A stretch of 64,000 nucleotides of DNA, from assembly GCF_014645835.1 (NCBI RefSeq), contig NZ_BMMM01000002.1:180388-244387 (forward strand), read 5' to 3'. Positions 1-7,605 of this stretch are shown here, piece by piece. How positions within the stretch are numbered: the first letter of the stretch is position 1; each line of letters begins with the position of its first letter. The notes under the pieces were generated by a model. It had not been told where the DNA came from. It made no database searches and was given only the letters and a program-made list of their open reading frames with translations. Position numbers and translations under genes: made by a program. The stretch is from Streptomyces albiflavescens (GTDB taxonomy: Bacteria > Actinomycetota > Actinomycetes > Streptomycetales > Streptomycetaceae).

Positions 1-1
1 C

Positions 2-289
2 TGTGTCCAGACCGCCGATTCCATCGCCGACAGCGTCACCGACCTCCAACAGGCCGTCGAGAACGCGGCGAACGACCCGACGCAGACCGACGAGTCCCTC
101 AACTCGATCGAGAAGAATCTCGACAAGATCGGCGACAAGACCGACAACGCCGACGTCAACAAGGCGGTCGACGATCTCAACAAGGCCGTCGGCAATGTCC
201 GTACGGCCATCAAGAACGGCGACAACACCCCCGATATCAGCCCGGTCACGGACGCGGCGGGCGAACTGACGAAGGTCTGCACCCCCTAA
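2..289 (+). CDS. C-terminal part of a secreted hypothetical protein (5' truncated)
   Basis: An open frame runs from the window edge to TAA at 287-289 and gives the last 95 residues. It is hydrophilic and rich in Asp, Asn, Lys and Val, with a heptad-like pattern (VTDLQQAVENA, SIEKNLDKIGDK, VNKAVDDLNKAVGNV) that predicts a helical or coiled-coil domain. It has one Cys at the visible start and one near the end (KVCTP). The composition resembles small exported lipoproteins of Streptomyces, but the signal peptide lies outside the window, so export is inference. The overlapping Arg/Ser/Thr-rich frame at 3-269 is a shadow. I do not recognise a named family. Confidence 0.7.
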   Translation, partial: CVQTADSIADSVTDLQQAVENAANDPTQTDESLNSIEKNLDKIGDKTDNADVNKAVDDLNKAVGNVRTAIKNGDNTPDISPVTDAAGELTKVCTP

Positions 290-323
290 GGGCCGGCGGG
301 TGAACTCGGAGATACTGGCGACC

Positions 324-926
324 ATGACCCGCCTGATCCTCGCCACCCGCAACGCCGGAAAGATCACCGAGCTGAATGCGATCCTCGCCGACGCAGGTCT
401 CACGCACGACCTCGTCGGCGCGGACGCCTACCCCGACATCCCCGACGTCAAGGAAACCGGCGTCACCTTCGCCGAGAACGCCCTGCTGAAGGCCCACGCC
501 CTGGCCCAGGCCACGGGCCTGCCCGCCATCGCCGACGACTCGGGCCTCTGCGTCGACGTCCTGAACGGCGCCCCCGGCATCTTCTCCGCCCGCTGGGCAG
601 GCAGTCACGGCGACGACAAGGCCAACCTCGACCTCCTCCTGGCCCAGCTCGCCGACATCGACGAGCCCCACAGGGGAGCCCACTTCGCCTGCGCCGCGGC
701 CCTCGCCCTGCCGGACGGTACGGAACGAGTGGTCGAGGGCCAACTGCGGGGCACCTTGCGCCACGCCCCGGTCGGCACGAACGGCTTCGGCTACGACCCG
801 ATCCTTCAGCCGGAGGGGGAGACCCGGACATGCGCCGAACTCTCGCCCGAGGAGAAGAACGCGATCAGCCACCGGGGGAAGGCGTTTCGGGCGCTGGTGC
901 CGGTGGTGCGGGAATTGTTGAGCTGA
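324..926 (+). CDS. rdgB: RdgB/HAM1 family non-canonical purine NTP pyrophosphatase
   Basis: 200 residues. It hydrolyses dITP, XTP and ITP to the monophosphate plus pyrophosphate, clearing deaminated purines from the nucleotide pool in the cytosol. The N-terminal substrate loop 'LATRNAGKITEL' and the central 'IADDSGLCVDVLNGAPGIFSARW' region with the conserved Asp pair are classic. So are 'GTNGFGYDPIL' and the C-terminal 'SHRGKAFRAL'. Length is normal for the family. A GTG at 300 is in frame, but the ATG at 324 begins the conserved N-terminus (MTRLILATRN). In other actinobacteria this gene commonly follows rph; that gene is not in view. A hairpin after the stop probably ends the transcript. Confidence 0.96.
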   Translation: MTRLILATRNAGKITELNAILADAGLTHDLVGADAYPDIPDVKETGVTFAENALLKAHALAQATGLPAIADDSGLCVDVLNGAPGIFSARWAGSHGDDKANLDLLLAQLADIDEPHRGAHFACAAALALPDGTERVVEGQLRGTLRHAPVGTNGFGYDPILQPEGETRTCAELSPEEKNAISHRGKAFRALVPVVRELLS

Positions 927-939
927 GGCCGCGCACAAG

Positions 940-973
940 AACGGCCTGCGTATCCATCGATTCGCAGGCCGTT
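940..973. terminator. Shared hairpin terminator between rdgB and tRNA-Leu
   Basis: A perfect 11-bp inverted repeat (aacggcctgcg at 940-950 and its complement at 963-973) encloses a 12-nt loop. It lies 14 nt after the rdgB stop and 6 nt beyond the 3' end of the convergent tRNA-Leu, so it can serve both strands. T content after the stem is low, as usual in Streptomyces. Confidence 0.7.
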
Positions 974-978
974 TGCTG

Positions 979-1063
979 TGCGGCGGAAGGGATTCGAACC
1001 CTCAAGCCGTTTCACGGGCCACAGATCCTAAGTCTGCTGCGTCAGCCGTTGCGCCACCGCCGC
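979..1063 (-). tRNA. tRNA-Leu (anticodon TAG)
   Basis: On the minus strand the acceptor arms GCGGCGG and CCGCCGC pair perfectly. The anticodon loop reads CTTAGGA, giving anticodon UAG (reads CUA/CUG). The TpsiC arm contains GGTTCGAATCC. A long variable arm, typical of tRNA-Leu, lies between the anticodon and T arms. Length is 85 nt including the discriminator A. No CCA is encoded. Confidence 0.95.
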
Positions 1064-1116
1064 TAGCCGTCTGACATGGTACCGGTCACGAGGCTGCCGG
1101 TGAGCAGGGGTTTCTG

Positions 1117-1614
1117 TCACGCCGCTTCCCGGCTTCGGCTGCCTCCCCTGCACCAGGTGCTGGTGATTGCATGACAGTTGGGACACAACAGCCGCAGGTT
1201 CTCGCGCCGATCATCGCTCCAGTCGCCGTTGACGTGGTCGATCTCCAGTGTCATGGGTTTGCCGTTCCACTCGGGTGGAGTCCCGCACATGTCGCACCGC
1301 TCAGGAACACCGATCTCCGACAGGGCTCGGCGCAGCAGAAGCGTGCGGGTGCGACGCGGCCCGTCGTGCTTGGCGAGGATGTCCTCTGCATGTCTCACCG
1401 GTGTGGTCCCGGGTTTTCCTCGCCGATGGGCTTGCCCGAGAAAGTGAGTGATCGAGAGCCTGTCTTGCTCGATCCACTCGCTCAGAGCGGCCCTTCGGCT
1501 GCCGTTGTCGGGAAACCCAAGCCTCCGTAGTGCCTCCGCCAGGGATGTCGAGTCGGCCACGACCCGGCGCAGTAGATGGGCTTCCGGCTTTGGGACGCGA
1601 GGGCGGCCGCTCAC
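1117..1614 (-). CDS. HNH endonuclease, second of a tandem pair
   Basis: 165 residues. The C-terminal half holds a zinc-binding HNH module: 'CDMCGTPPEW', 'LEIDHVNGDW', 'NLRLLCPNCHA'. In these the CxxC and CPNC pairs bind zinc and the DH and NCH motifs give the catalytic metal site. The N-terminal half contains a helical segment with 'SITHF', resembling the repeated segment of the upstream gene. The GTG start at 1614 overlaps the upstream TGA by 4 nt (GTGA), which implies translational coupling. A longer in-frame reading to 2307 exists but runs through the upstream gene in another frame and is Arg/Pro/Thr-rich, so the short start is preferred. A homing-type or nicking endonuclease is likely; the target is unknown. 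Confidence 0.85.
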   Translation of the reverse strand: MSGRPRVPKPEAHLLRRVVADSTSLAEALRRLGFPDNGSRRAALSEWIEQDRLSITHFLGQAHRRGKPGTTPVRHAEDILAKHDGPRRTRTLLLRRALSEIGVPERCDMCGTPPEWNGKPMTLEIDHVNGDWSDDRRENLRLLCPNCHAITSTWCRGGSRSREAA

Positions 1615-2267
1615 GAGGCCGACCCCGTACGGTGGCGCTTGTTCCTGCCTCGGTATGAGTCTGTTGTCGCATGGCAGTTGGGGCACAGCAGGCGCAGGTT
1701 CTCCGGCCGATTGTTCCGCCAGTTTCCGTCGACGTGGTCCACTTCGAGTGGCAGTGGACACCCTCGCCAGAGTGGTTCCGTGCCGCACAGTGCGCATTGC
1801 GCAGACCTGCCGAGATCCAGTAGGGCGCGCTTGAGTCGATCCGGGTGTTCCCGGCGCCTGTCCTTCGGCTCGTGTTGGACGAGGACCTGGTCGATCGTCC
1901 GCGGCCGTCGACCCTCCTTCGACCGGCGGGGGTGAGAGGTGAAGTGCGAGGTGTCGAGACCGTACTCCCTGATCCTGCGGCTGATGTTGGTGTGGTGGCC
2001 GCCCACAACTTCGAGGCCGAGGTGACGGAGTACGTCGTTCACTGACTCGGATGCCGCGACGGCGGGTGCGAGTACCGCTCTGCTCCAGCGCGTTCCCTCG
2101 CGCTCGAAGTGGGACGTGTTCACCCCCAGCCTCTTCATGCGTCCCCGGATGTACTGCCGAGTCGAACTCCTCGGATCCACCCCGAGCTTCGTCAGGGCCT
2201 CCGACAACGTCCGCGACGAACGGGCTGCCTCCTCCAGGCGTTCCTCGGTGTACGGGCTGACCGGCAT
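1611..2267 (-). CDS. HNH endonuclease with duplicated N-terminal recognition-like repeats
   Basis: 218 residues. Two copies of a short helical module precede the nuclease: one ending 'MKRLGVNTSHF' and one ending 'REYGLDTSHF'. Each is preceded by 'LTKLGV' or 'LRHLGLEV', a helix-turn-helix-like pattern. The HNH domain follows at about 130-210: 'CALCGTEPLW', 'LEVDHVDGNWRNN', 'LRLLCPNCHATT'. The ATG at 2267 has a GGAGGG ribosome site 6 nt upstream. It is co-transcribed with the overlapping paralogue at 1117-1614. The same architecture occurs in actinobacterial HNH proteins of unknown biological role; possibilities are mobile endonuclease or defence. No phage genes flank it. Confidence 0.88.
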   Translation of the reverse strand: MPVSPYTEERLEEAARSSRTLSEALTKLGVDPRSSTRQYIRGRMKRLGVNTSHFEREGTRWSRAVLAPAVAASESVNDVLRHLGLEVVGGHHTNISRRIREYGLDTSHFTSHPRRSKEGRRPRTIDQVLVQHEPKDRRREHPDRLKRALLDLGRSAQCALCGTEPLWRGCPLPLEVDHVDGNWRNNRPENLRLLCPNCHATTDSYRGRNKRHRTGSAS

Positions 2268-2372
2268 GTTGTCCCTCCGTTCCGGTCACGCGTTCGTGAC
2301 CTCGCACGGAGTAACGAACCGTTTATCGGATGGTCACGTCCGCCCCTTGGTATTCTGCTGATCAGCAGTCAG

Positions 2373-2413
2373 GCCTTCCGGGCTCGGACACATGTCCGCC
2401 GGGAGGCTTTTTT
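2373..2413 (+). terminator. Intrinsic terminator hairpin in the leader of the GNAT gene
   Basis: A 9-bp stem (2373-2381 with 2399-2407, one G-U pair) encloses a second 6-bp stem (cggaca/tgtccg). Six T residues follow at 2408-2413. This is a textbook rho-independent terminator. It points toward the acetyltransferase start and has no plus-strand gene upstream to terminate. A perfect 14-bp palindrome, ctgctgatcagcag, sits just before it at 2355-2368. A -10-like TATTCT at 2351-2356 would place the transcript start just before the hairpin. This suggests attenuation, which is inference. Confidence 0.6.
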
Positions 2414-2441
2414 CATGCCCGAAAACCACAGGAGGGGGACC

Positions 2442-3008
2442 GTGCTCGACATCACCGTGCGTCGTGCGAACGCCGTCGACCGTCCTGTGCTGGAGCGCTT
2501 CTGGCCGCTGTTCCAGCACGACCTGTCCGGGTTCCGGGGCGGGCTGCCCGACCCGGACAGGTCGTTCCGCAGCGAGTGGCTGGAGGCGGAATGCACCGAC
2601 GCCGACCGGGTGCCGTATCTGGTGACGAGCCTGGAGCGCCCCGTCGGGTTCGCCTTCGTGTGTAGCCTGGCCGGTCCGATTCGAGTGCTCAACAGCTTCT
2701 TCGTCGTGCGCGGGGCCCGGCGGGTGGGGATCGGATCGCGTGCCGTGCGGGAAGTCGTCGCCCGGCACCCGGGCCCCTGGGAGGTCGCCTTTCAGGACAA
2801 CAACCCGCCCGCCGTGCGGTTCTGGCGCCGCGTCGCCGCCGAGATCGTCGGTGACGCATGGCTGGAGGAGCGCAGGCCGGTGTCGGGGCGACCGGACCTG
2901 CCTCCCGACGTGTGGATCTCCTTCCGACCCCGGATCCCCGGGACCCGACCTCAGATCCCCAGGTCCTTGATGATCTTCGCTACGTGGCCCGTGGCCTTCA
3001 CGTTGTAA
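2442..3008 (+). CDS. GNAT family N-acetyltransferase
   Basis: 188 residues. It should transfer an acetyl group from acetyl-CoA to an amine; the substrate is unknown. The N-terminus 'ITVRRANAVDRPVLERFW' is the usual GNAT opening. The central strands run through 'VGFAFVC' and 'FFVVRGARRVGIGSRAVREV', where the RxxGxG-like acetyl-CoA loop is 'ARRVGIGS'. 'VAFQDNNPPAVRFWRRV' matches the alpha4 NxxAxxFW motif. An ATG at 2415 is in frame, but the GTG at 2442 has a perfect AGGAGG site 7 nt upstream. The 3' end overlaps the convergent peroxiredoxin gene by 58 bp. The leader terminator suggests conditional expression, as for some resistance acetyltransferases. Confidence 0.85.
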   Translation: MLDITVRRANAVDRPVLERFWPLFQHDLSGFRGGLPDPDRSFRSEWLEAECTDADRVPYLVTSLERPVGFAFVCSLAGPIRVLNSFFVVRGARRVGIGSRAVREVVARHPGPWEVAFQDNNPPAVRFWRRVAAEIVGDAWLEERRPVSGRPDLPPDVWISFRPRIPGTRPQIPRSLMIFATWPVAFTL

Positions 3009-3418
3009 AAGGCCCGCTCGACCTTGCCCTCCTCGTCCACGACGATCGTGGAGCGGATGACGCCGACGTACGTCTTGCCGTAGTTCTTCTTCTCGCCGTA
3101 GGCGCCGTAGGCCTCGATGACGGTCGTGTCGGGGTCGCCGACAAGCGTCACCTTCAGGTTCTCCTTCTCCCGGAACTTGGCGAGCTTCTCGGGCTTGTCG
3201 GGGGAGACGCCGATGACGTCGTAGCCGGCGCTCGCGAGGACGTCGAGGTTGTCCGTGAAGTCGCAGGCCTGCTTCGTGCATCCGGGAGTCAGGGCGGCCG
3301 GGTAGAAGTAGACGATGACCTTGCGGCCCTTGTGGTCGGCGAGGGAGATCTCGTTGCCGTCGGCGTCGGGCAGGGTGAAGGCGGGGGCGGTGTCGCCGGG
3401 CTGAAGTCGCTCGCTCAT
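2951..3418 (-). CDS. bcp: Thioredoxin-dependent peroxiredoxin, Bcp/PrxQ type
   Basis: 155 residues. It reduces hydrogen peroxide and organic hydroperoxides with thioredoxin as electron donor in the cytosol. The peroxidatic Cys lies in 'LTPGCTKQACDF' and the resolving Cys is five residues later, the atypical 2-Cys arrangement of PrxQ. 'QPGDTAPAFTLPDADG' and 'IVYFYPAALTPG' are the conserved N-terminal strands. The ATG at 3418 fits the family length; the longer frame to 3700 adds non-conserved sequence. Its 3' end overlaps the convergent GNAT gene. Confidence 0.96.
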   Translation of the reverse strand: MSERLQPGDTAPAFTLPDADGNEISLADHKGRKVIVYFYPAALTPGCTKQACDFTDNLDVLASAGYDVIGVSPDKPEKLAKFREKENLKVTLVGDPDTTVIEAYGAYGEKKNYGKTYVGVIRSTIVVDEEGKVERAFYNVKATGHVAKIIKDLGI

Positions 3419-3551
3419 CGGTACCTCACGTGGCCGGGGGATGGATACGGATACGGAACGAGCGTAATGGGGGGTGCCAAGGGGTGCGGCTCGGTCGGAG
3501 CTGACAGACTGTCGACCGTAGGGACTCGGACACGACCACGGAGGCAGCGCG

Positions 3552-3890
3552 GTGTCGGATACGTCGAGAACGTCGGATACCAGGACTCCGGCGCAGATCG
3601 AGGCGGACATCAAGAGCCGCCGCGAAACGCTCGCCGCGACGCTCGACGAGATCGGCGTGCGCGTGCACCCGAAGACGATCGTCGGGGACGCCAAGGCCAA
3701 GGTCGTCTCCCATGTCGATCACACATTGGGGCGCGCCTATGTCGGCGTCAACCGTGTCGTCAGCGATGTGAAGGGCCAGCTCGTGACGGAGGACGGTGCG
3801 CCGCGGCTGGAGCGCATCGTGCCGGTGGCCCTGGTCGTGGTGGGGATCGTCGGGCTGTTCGCCGTGGGGTCGCGGCGGCGCAGGGGCTGA
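3552..3890 (+). CDS. DUF3618 domain membrane-anchored protein
   Basis: 112 residues starting at GTG. The N-terminal part 'RTPAQIEADIKSRRETLAATLDEI' is the DUF3618 signature, a helical segment. A single C-terminal membrane helix (IVPVALVVVGIVGLFAVGS) and an RRRRG tail suggest a small inner-membrane protein with its bulk in the cytoplasm. Function is not known for the family. It is followed by the GroES-like gene after 43 bp and may be co-transcribed with it. Confidence 0.85.
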   Translation: MSDTSRTSDTRTPAQIEADIKSRRETLAATLDEIGVRVHPKTIVGDAKAKVVSHVDHTLGRAYVGVNRVVSDVKGQLVTEDGAPRLERIVPVALVVVGIVGLFAVGSRRRRG

Positions 3891-3933
3891 CCCACCGACG
3901 TACGAAAGCGGCCGAGGCAGGTAGGTTCGGGGT

Positions 3934-4290
3934 GTGAGCGCCAATCGGGAAAAGCACAGCACCCAACACGACAAGTTGCCCATCCGGATGCTGCACGACC
4001 GCGTACTGGTGCGGCAGGACGCCGCCGAGGGCGAGCGGCGTTCCGGCGGCGGCATCCTGATCCCCGCGACGGCGGCCGTCGGCCGGCGTCTCGCCTGGGC
4101 CGAGGTCGTCGCCGTCGGGCAGAACGTCCGGACGGTGGAGCCGGGCGACCGCGTCCTGTACGACCCGGAGGACCGTGCCGAGGTCGAGGTGCGCGGGATC
4201 GCGTATGTGCTGATGCGTGAGCGGGATCTGCACGCGGTGGCCGCGGACCGGTTCGAGGGGTCCGAGGACTCGACCGGCCTGTACCTGTAA
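3934..4290 (+). CDS. GroES-like co-chaperonin paralogue
   Basis: 118 residues from GTG. It carries the GroES/Cpn10 fold markers: 'PIRMLHDRVLVRQD', the mobile-loop region 'AEGERRSGGGILIPATA', 'AEVVAVGQNV', 'VEPGDRVLYDPEDRAEVEVRG'. It is longer than canonical GroES because of an N-terminal extension of about 17 residues and a C-terminal tail. No groEL is adjacent, so this is a stand-alone paralogue, probably not the housekeeping GroES. Whether it caps a GroEL ring is uncertain. A strong terminator follows. Confidence 0.85.
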   Translation: MSANREKHSTQHDKLPIRMLHDRVLVRQDAAEGERRSGGGILIPATAAVGRRLAWAEVVAVGQNVRTVEPGDRVLYDPEDRAEVEVRGIAYVLMRERDLHAVAADRFEGSEDSTGLYL

Positions 4291-4319
4291 CGACCGACTT
4301 TGCCTGTGGATCGCAGGTG

Positions 4320-4353
4320 AAAGGGGCTGGTGACCCTCGTCACCAGCCCCTTT
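4320..4353 (+). terminator. Rho-independent terminator after the GroES-like gene
   Basis: A perfect 14-bp stem (aaaggggctggtga and its complement) with loop ccctcg, ending in TTTC. It lies 30 nt after the stop and insulates the riboswitch-controlled exporter downstream. Confidence 0.9.
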
Positions 4354-4377
4354 CGTCGTTGCTTTGCTACGTTTGAA

Positions 4378-4446
4378 GGACCCCGACGAGACGCGCCGTA
4401 CCGGGCGGAGAGCGAGAGAGCCTCCGGGCAAAGACGACGCACCCCC
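4378..4446 (+). promoter_or_regulatory. Guanidine-III (ykkC-III) riboswitch
   Basis: The segment contains the conserved pieces of the ykkC-III motif in order: 'ccccgacgagacgcgccgta', 'ccgggcgg', then after a variable stem 'cctccgggcaaagacgacgc' and 'acccc'. It lies 28 nt upstream of the start of an SMR exporter of the Gdx/SugE type, the usual target of guanidine riboswitches. Identification is by eye from the motif and gene context. Ligand-dependent exposure of the GGAGG at 4461-4465 is the expected mode. Confidence 0.85.
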
Positions 4447-4473
4447 TGTTGATCGACCACGGAGGTGCCTCTC

Positions 4474-4794
4474 ATGGCCTGGGTTCTGCTGCTCGTCGCC
4501 GGTCTGCTGGAAGTCGGCTGGTCGATCGGCATGAAGTACACGGACGGATTCACCCGGCTCGTCCCGAGCGTCCTCACGGGCGCGGGCATCGTCGCGAGCA
4601 TGGTTCTGCTGTCGTACGCCGCCAAATCCCTGCCCATCGGCACCGCCTACGGCGCCTGGGTCGGCATCGGCGCGGCCGGGGCGGCGGTGCTCGGCATGGT
4701 CGTGCTCGGTGAGCCGGCGACCGCCGCCCGGATCTTCTTCGTCTGTCTGCTGCTGGTGGCCGTGGTGGGACTGAAGGTCACCTCCGGTCACTGA
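4474..4794 (+). CDS. gdx: SMR family guanidinium exporter (Gdx/SugE)
   Basis: 106 residues, four membrane helices, forming a dual-topology dimer that exports guanidinium in exchange for protons. The essential Glu sits in helix 1 (AGLLEVGWSIGMKYTDGFTR). 'PIGTAYGAWVGIGAAGAAVLG' is the Gdx-type helix 3; this GTAYxxWxGIGA pattern separates SugE/Gdx from EmrE-type drug pumps. The ATG at 4474 is chosen over GTG 4465 because the GGAGG at 4461-4465 is then 8 nt upstream. Expression is predicted to be controlled by the preceding guanidine-III riboswitch. Confidence 0.93.
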   Translation: MAWVLLLVAGLLEVGWSIGMKYTDGFTRLVPSVLTGAGIVASMVLLSYAAKSLPIGTAYGAWVGIGAAGAAVLGMVVLGEPATAARIFFVCLLLVAVVGLKVTSGH

Positions 4795-4844
4795 TTGCCA
4801 CTGTTCGGCCCGGCCCGGTCCTGCTCAGGTGTCCCCGGCCTTCC

Positions 4845-7403
4845 TCAGTGTTTTCGTGGGGCGGGCCCGCTGAGCGGCCCCGTCCCTGCGGTGGTCCCGG
4901 TCGTCCCGCCGTCTGTGCTCCCGCCGTCTGTGCTCCCGCCGTCCGTGGTCCCCCCGTCCGTGGTCCCGCCGTCTGTCGTCCCGCCGTCTGTCGTCCCGCC
5001 GTCTGTCGTCCCGCCGTCCGTCGTCCCGCCGTCCGTCGACCCGCCGTCCGTCGACCCGCCCGTGGAGCCGTCCGTGGTGCCCCCGTCCGTCTGGCCTTGG
5101 GACTGCCCCTCGGTCTGTCCCTCGGTGTCCTGGCCGCCCGTCTCCGTGCCGCCGTCGTCCTGGCCGCCCGTCTCCGTGCCGCCGTCGTCCTGGCCGTAGG
5201 TGGGGGGCGTGCTGGGTACGTAGGTCGGGGGCTCCTGCTGCTCGGCGCCGGGCTGGAGCTGGAGGTCGAAGCTCGTCGCGGGGGTGCCCTTGAGGGCGGC
5301 CTTCGTGAACTGGGCCCAGATCTGGGCGGGAGAGCCGCCGCCGTTGATGCGGTTCTGGCCGAGCGCGCCGTACAGGGACTTGTGGGCGCCCGTCTCGGGG
5401 TCCTGGCCCATGACGGAGACGACGGTGGCGAGGTCGGGGGTGTAGCCCGCGAACCAGGCGGCCTGGTCCTCCTCTGCGGTGCCGGTCTTGCCCGCGGCGG
5501 GGCGGTCGGCGGCCAGCGCGGCCGTGCCGGTGCCGCCCTCGACGACGCTCTGCAGGATGGACGTGGTCGTGTCCGCGGCCTCCCGGCTCACCGCCTGCTC
5601 GCTGTCCTTGTCCGGCAGCTCCACATCCGGAGCGCCGTCCTTGGTGATCTTCTCGATGAGGGTGTACGTGCCGTGCTTGCCGTGGTTCGCGAGCGTGGCG
5701 TACGCCTCCGTCATGTCCAGGACGCTGGCGGTGGCCGCGCCGAGCGCGATGGACGGGGAGGCGGTCAGGTCGGGGGTGTTGGACGGGATGCCGAGGTTGA
5801 CGGCCGTCTGCTTGACCTTGGCCGAGCCGACGTCCACGGCCATCTGCGCGTACACCGCGTTGACCGACTTGTCGGTGGCGGTGCGTACGGTGATGTCGCC
5901 GTACGAGCGGCTGTCCTCGTTCTCGGGCGCGTAGGAGCCGCCGCTCCAGCCCTGCACGGGGCGCTTGTTGGTGCCGTCGTAGATGGTGTTCGGGGTGATG
6001 GTGCGGCCGTCCTGCGTCCTCGAGCCGTTCTGCACGGCCGAGGTGAACACGAACGGCTTGAAGGTGGAGCCGACTTGGTAGTCGCGGCGGGTCGCGTTGT
6101 TGACGTACTGCTTGGTGTAGTCGATGCCGCCGTACATCGCGACGACCTTTCCGCTGGACGGGTCGATGGCGACGCCGCCCGCGCGGACGTAGTTGTCGAC
6201 CTTGCGGTTCTTCTTGTCGAGCTTGTCCATCACCTGGTCGTCGACGGCCTTCACGAAGGCGTCCTGCTTGGGCTTCTGGAGGGTGGTCGTGATGCGGTAG
6301 CCGCCGGTGGTGAGGGTGTCCTCGTCGAGGATCTTGTTGCTCGTCAGGTAGTCCTTGACGGCCTGCACGAGATAGCCGCGCTGGCCCGACATGCCCGCCG
6401 AGCCCTTGGCCTGCTTCGGCATCGGGAACTTCACGTTGTTCCGGTCCGACGGGGTCAGCCACTTCTCCTTGACCATGCCGTCGAGTACGTAGTTCCAGCG
6501 GGCGACCGCCGCGGACTTGTTCTCGGGGTGCGCGATCACGTCGTACTCGCTCGGCGCGTTGAGGAGCGCGGCGAGGTAGGCGCCCTGGCCGACCGTCAGG
6601 TCCTTGGCGTCGACGCCGTAGTAGGCCTGGGCGGCGGCCTGGATGCCGTACGCGTTGCGGCCGAAGTAGCTGGTGTTGAGGTAGCCCTCGAGGATCTCGG
6701 CCTTGCTCTTCTCACGGTCGAGCTTGATGGAGATGAAGAACTCCTTGAACTTCCGCGTGGCGGTCTGCTCTTGGCCCAGGTAGTAGTTCTTCACGTACTG
6801 CTGCGTGATCGTCGAGCCGGACTGCCTGCCCTTGCCGGTGACCGTGTTCCAGCCGGCGCGGATCATCGCCGTCGGGTCGACGGCCGACTCGGAGTAGAAG
6901 TCGCGGTCCTCGGCGGCGAGGGCCGCGTGCTGGGCGTCCTTGGAGATCTGCGCGAGCGACACGTTCTCCCGGTTGACCTCGCCGTCGCGGGCGAGTTGGC
7001 TGCCGTCCGCGTACAGGTAGACGTTGCTCTGCTTGGTCGCGGCGGCGTTCGCGGGCGGGATCTTCACCAGGTAGTAGCCGAGCGCGAAGAGGCCGATCAG
7101 GAGCAGTAACACGCCGAGGGCCGTGCCGAGGACCATCCGCCAGGTCGGGAGGAGCCGACGCCACCCAGTGCGCTTCCGCTTCTGCTTCTTGCCGGGCTTG
7201 CCCGGTGCACCCTGTGGTCCCGGCCCAGGCTCCGGCCCTGGTCCCGGTGTCGATCCTGGTCCCGGTTCCGGTTCTGGTGCCGATCCCGGTTCCGGTTCCG
7301 GTGTCGATCCCGGTCCCGGTTCCGGTTCCGGTCCCGGTTCCGGTGCCGGATCCTTTGGTGCCCAGCCCTGGCTGTTCTGCTGCGGCTGCGGCTTGTTGCT
7401 CAT
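4845..7403 (-). CDS. Bifunctional class A penicillin-binding protein
   Basis: 852 residues. It polymerises and cross-links peptidoglycan at the outer face of the membrane. A cytoplasmic Pro/Gly/Glu-rich head (residues 1-80) precedes one membrane helix (about 95-120, '[18 protein letters not shown]'). The GT51 transglycosylase domain carries '[18 protein letters not shown]' and '[14 protein letters not shown]'. The transpeptidase domain carries 'GSTFKPFVF' (SxxK), 'KSVNAVY' (SxN) and '[11 protein letters not shown]' (KTG). The final 110 residues are low complexity with many Thr-Asp-Gly-Gly units. The ATG at 7403 has AGGAG upstream. It stands alone, convergent with the exporter gene. Confidence 0.95.
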   Translation of the reverse strand: MSNKPQPQQNSQGWAPKDPAPEPGPEPEPGPGSTPEPEPGSAPEPEPGPGSTPGPGPEPGPGPQGAPGKPGKKQKRKRTGWRRLLPTWRMVLGTALGVLLLLIGLFALGYYLVKIPPANAAATKQSNVYLYADGSQLARDGEVNRENVSLAQISKDAQHAALAAEDRDFYSESAVDPTAMIRAGWNTVTGKGRQSGSTITQQYVKNYYLGQEQTATRKFKEFFISIKLDREKSKAEILEGYLNTSYFGRNAYGIQAAAQAYYGVDAKDLTVGQGAYLAALLNAPSEYDVIAHPENKSAAVARWNYVLDGMVKEKWLTPSDRNNVKFPMPKQAKGSAGMSGQRGYLVQAVKDYLTSNKILDEDTLTTGGYRITTTLQKPKQDAFVKAVDDQVMDKLDKKNRKVDNYVRAGGVAIDPSSGKVVAMYGGIDYTKQYVNNATRRDYQVGSTFKPFVFTSAVQNGSRTQDGRTITPNTIYDGTNKRPVQGWSGGSYAPENEDSRSYGDITVRTATDKSVNAVYAQMAVDVGSAKVKQTAVNLGIPSNTPDLTASPSIALGAATASVLDMTEAYATLANHGKHGTYTLIEKITKDGAPDVELPDKDSEQAVSREAADTTTSILQSVVEGGTGTAALAADRPAAGKTGTAEEDQAAWFAGYTPDLATVVSVMGQDPETGAHKSLYGALGQNRINGGGSPAQIWAQFTKAALKGTPATSFDLQLQPGAEQQEPPTYVPSTPPTYGQDDGGTETGGQDDGGTETGGQDTEGQTEGQSQGQTDGGTTDGSTGGSTDGGSTDGGTTDGGTTDGGTTDGGTTDGGTTDGGTTDGGSTDGGSTDGGTTGTTAGTGPLSGPAPRKH
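4902..5060. repeat. 15-bp coding tandem repeat (Thr/Ser-Asp-Gly-Gly tail)
   Basis: About ten copies of a 15-bp unit (cgccgtctgtcgtcc and variants, plus-strand reading) encode the pentapeptide pattern T-D-G-G-T/S near the C-terminus of the penicillin-binding protein. Two further 27-bp units at about 5130-5200 encode ETGGQDDGG twice. Copy number is likely variable between strains. Confidence 0.85.
7205..7350. repeat. 6/12-bp coding repeats (Pro-Gly/Glu-Pro head)
   Basis: Hexameric units of the ccggtt/cccggt type encode alternating Pro-Gly and Glu-Pro dipeptides in the cytoplasmic head of the penicillin-binding protein. With the 3' repeat, this gene has simple repeats at both ends while the catalytic centre is clean. 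Confidence 0.75.
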
Positions 7404-7605
7404 TTGTCGCCGGACTCCTGTTTCGCGTGCGTACGTTCCCGTACGCCCTCGTACGCCTTGTGCGCCCCCTCTTGAAGACTGTCGCACCAAGCGTTCCGTT
7501 CCCTCGGCCCGGCGCGCGTCGCGCCCGGAAAATGCCTGGCGGGTCGCGTCAACCCGGGGCTAGGCTCCTGCGCTTTGGCTCAACGCGGCGAACAGGGGCG
7601 GAGTT

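Noticed and set aside
979..2267. HNH pair beside tRNA-Leu considered as an integrated element
   Set aside because: The genes lie at the 5' side of the tRNA, no integrase is present, and no direct repeat of the tRNA 3' end was seen.
1615..2307. 396-residue reading that would extend the second HNH gene
   Set aside because: The extension overlaps the first HNH gene in another frame and has no family features; a GTGA overlap gives a better start.
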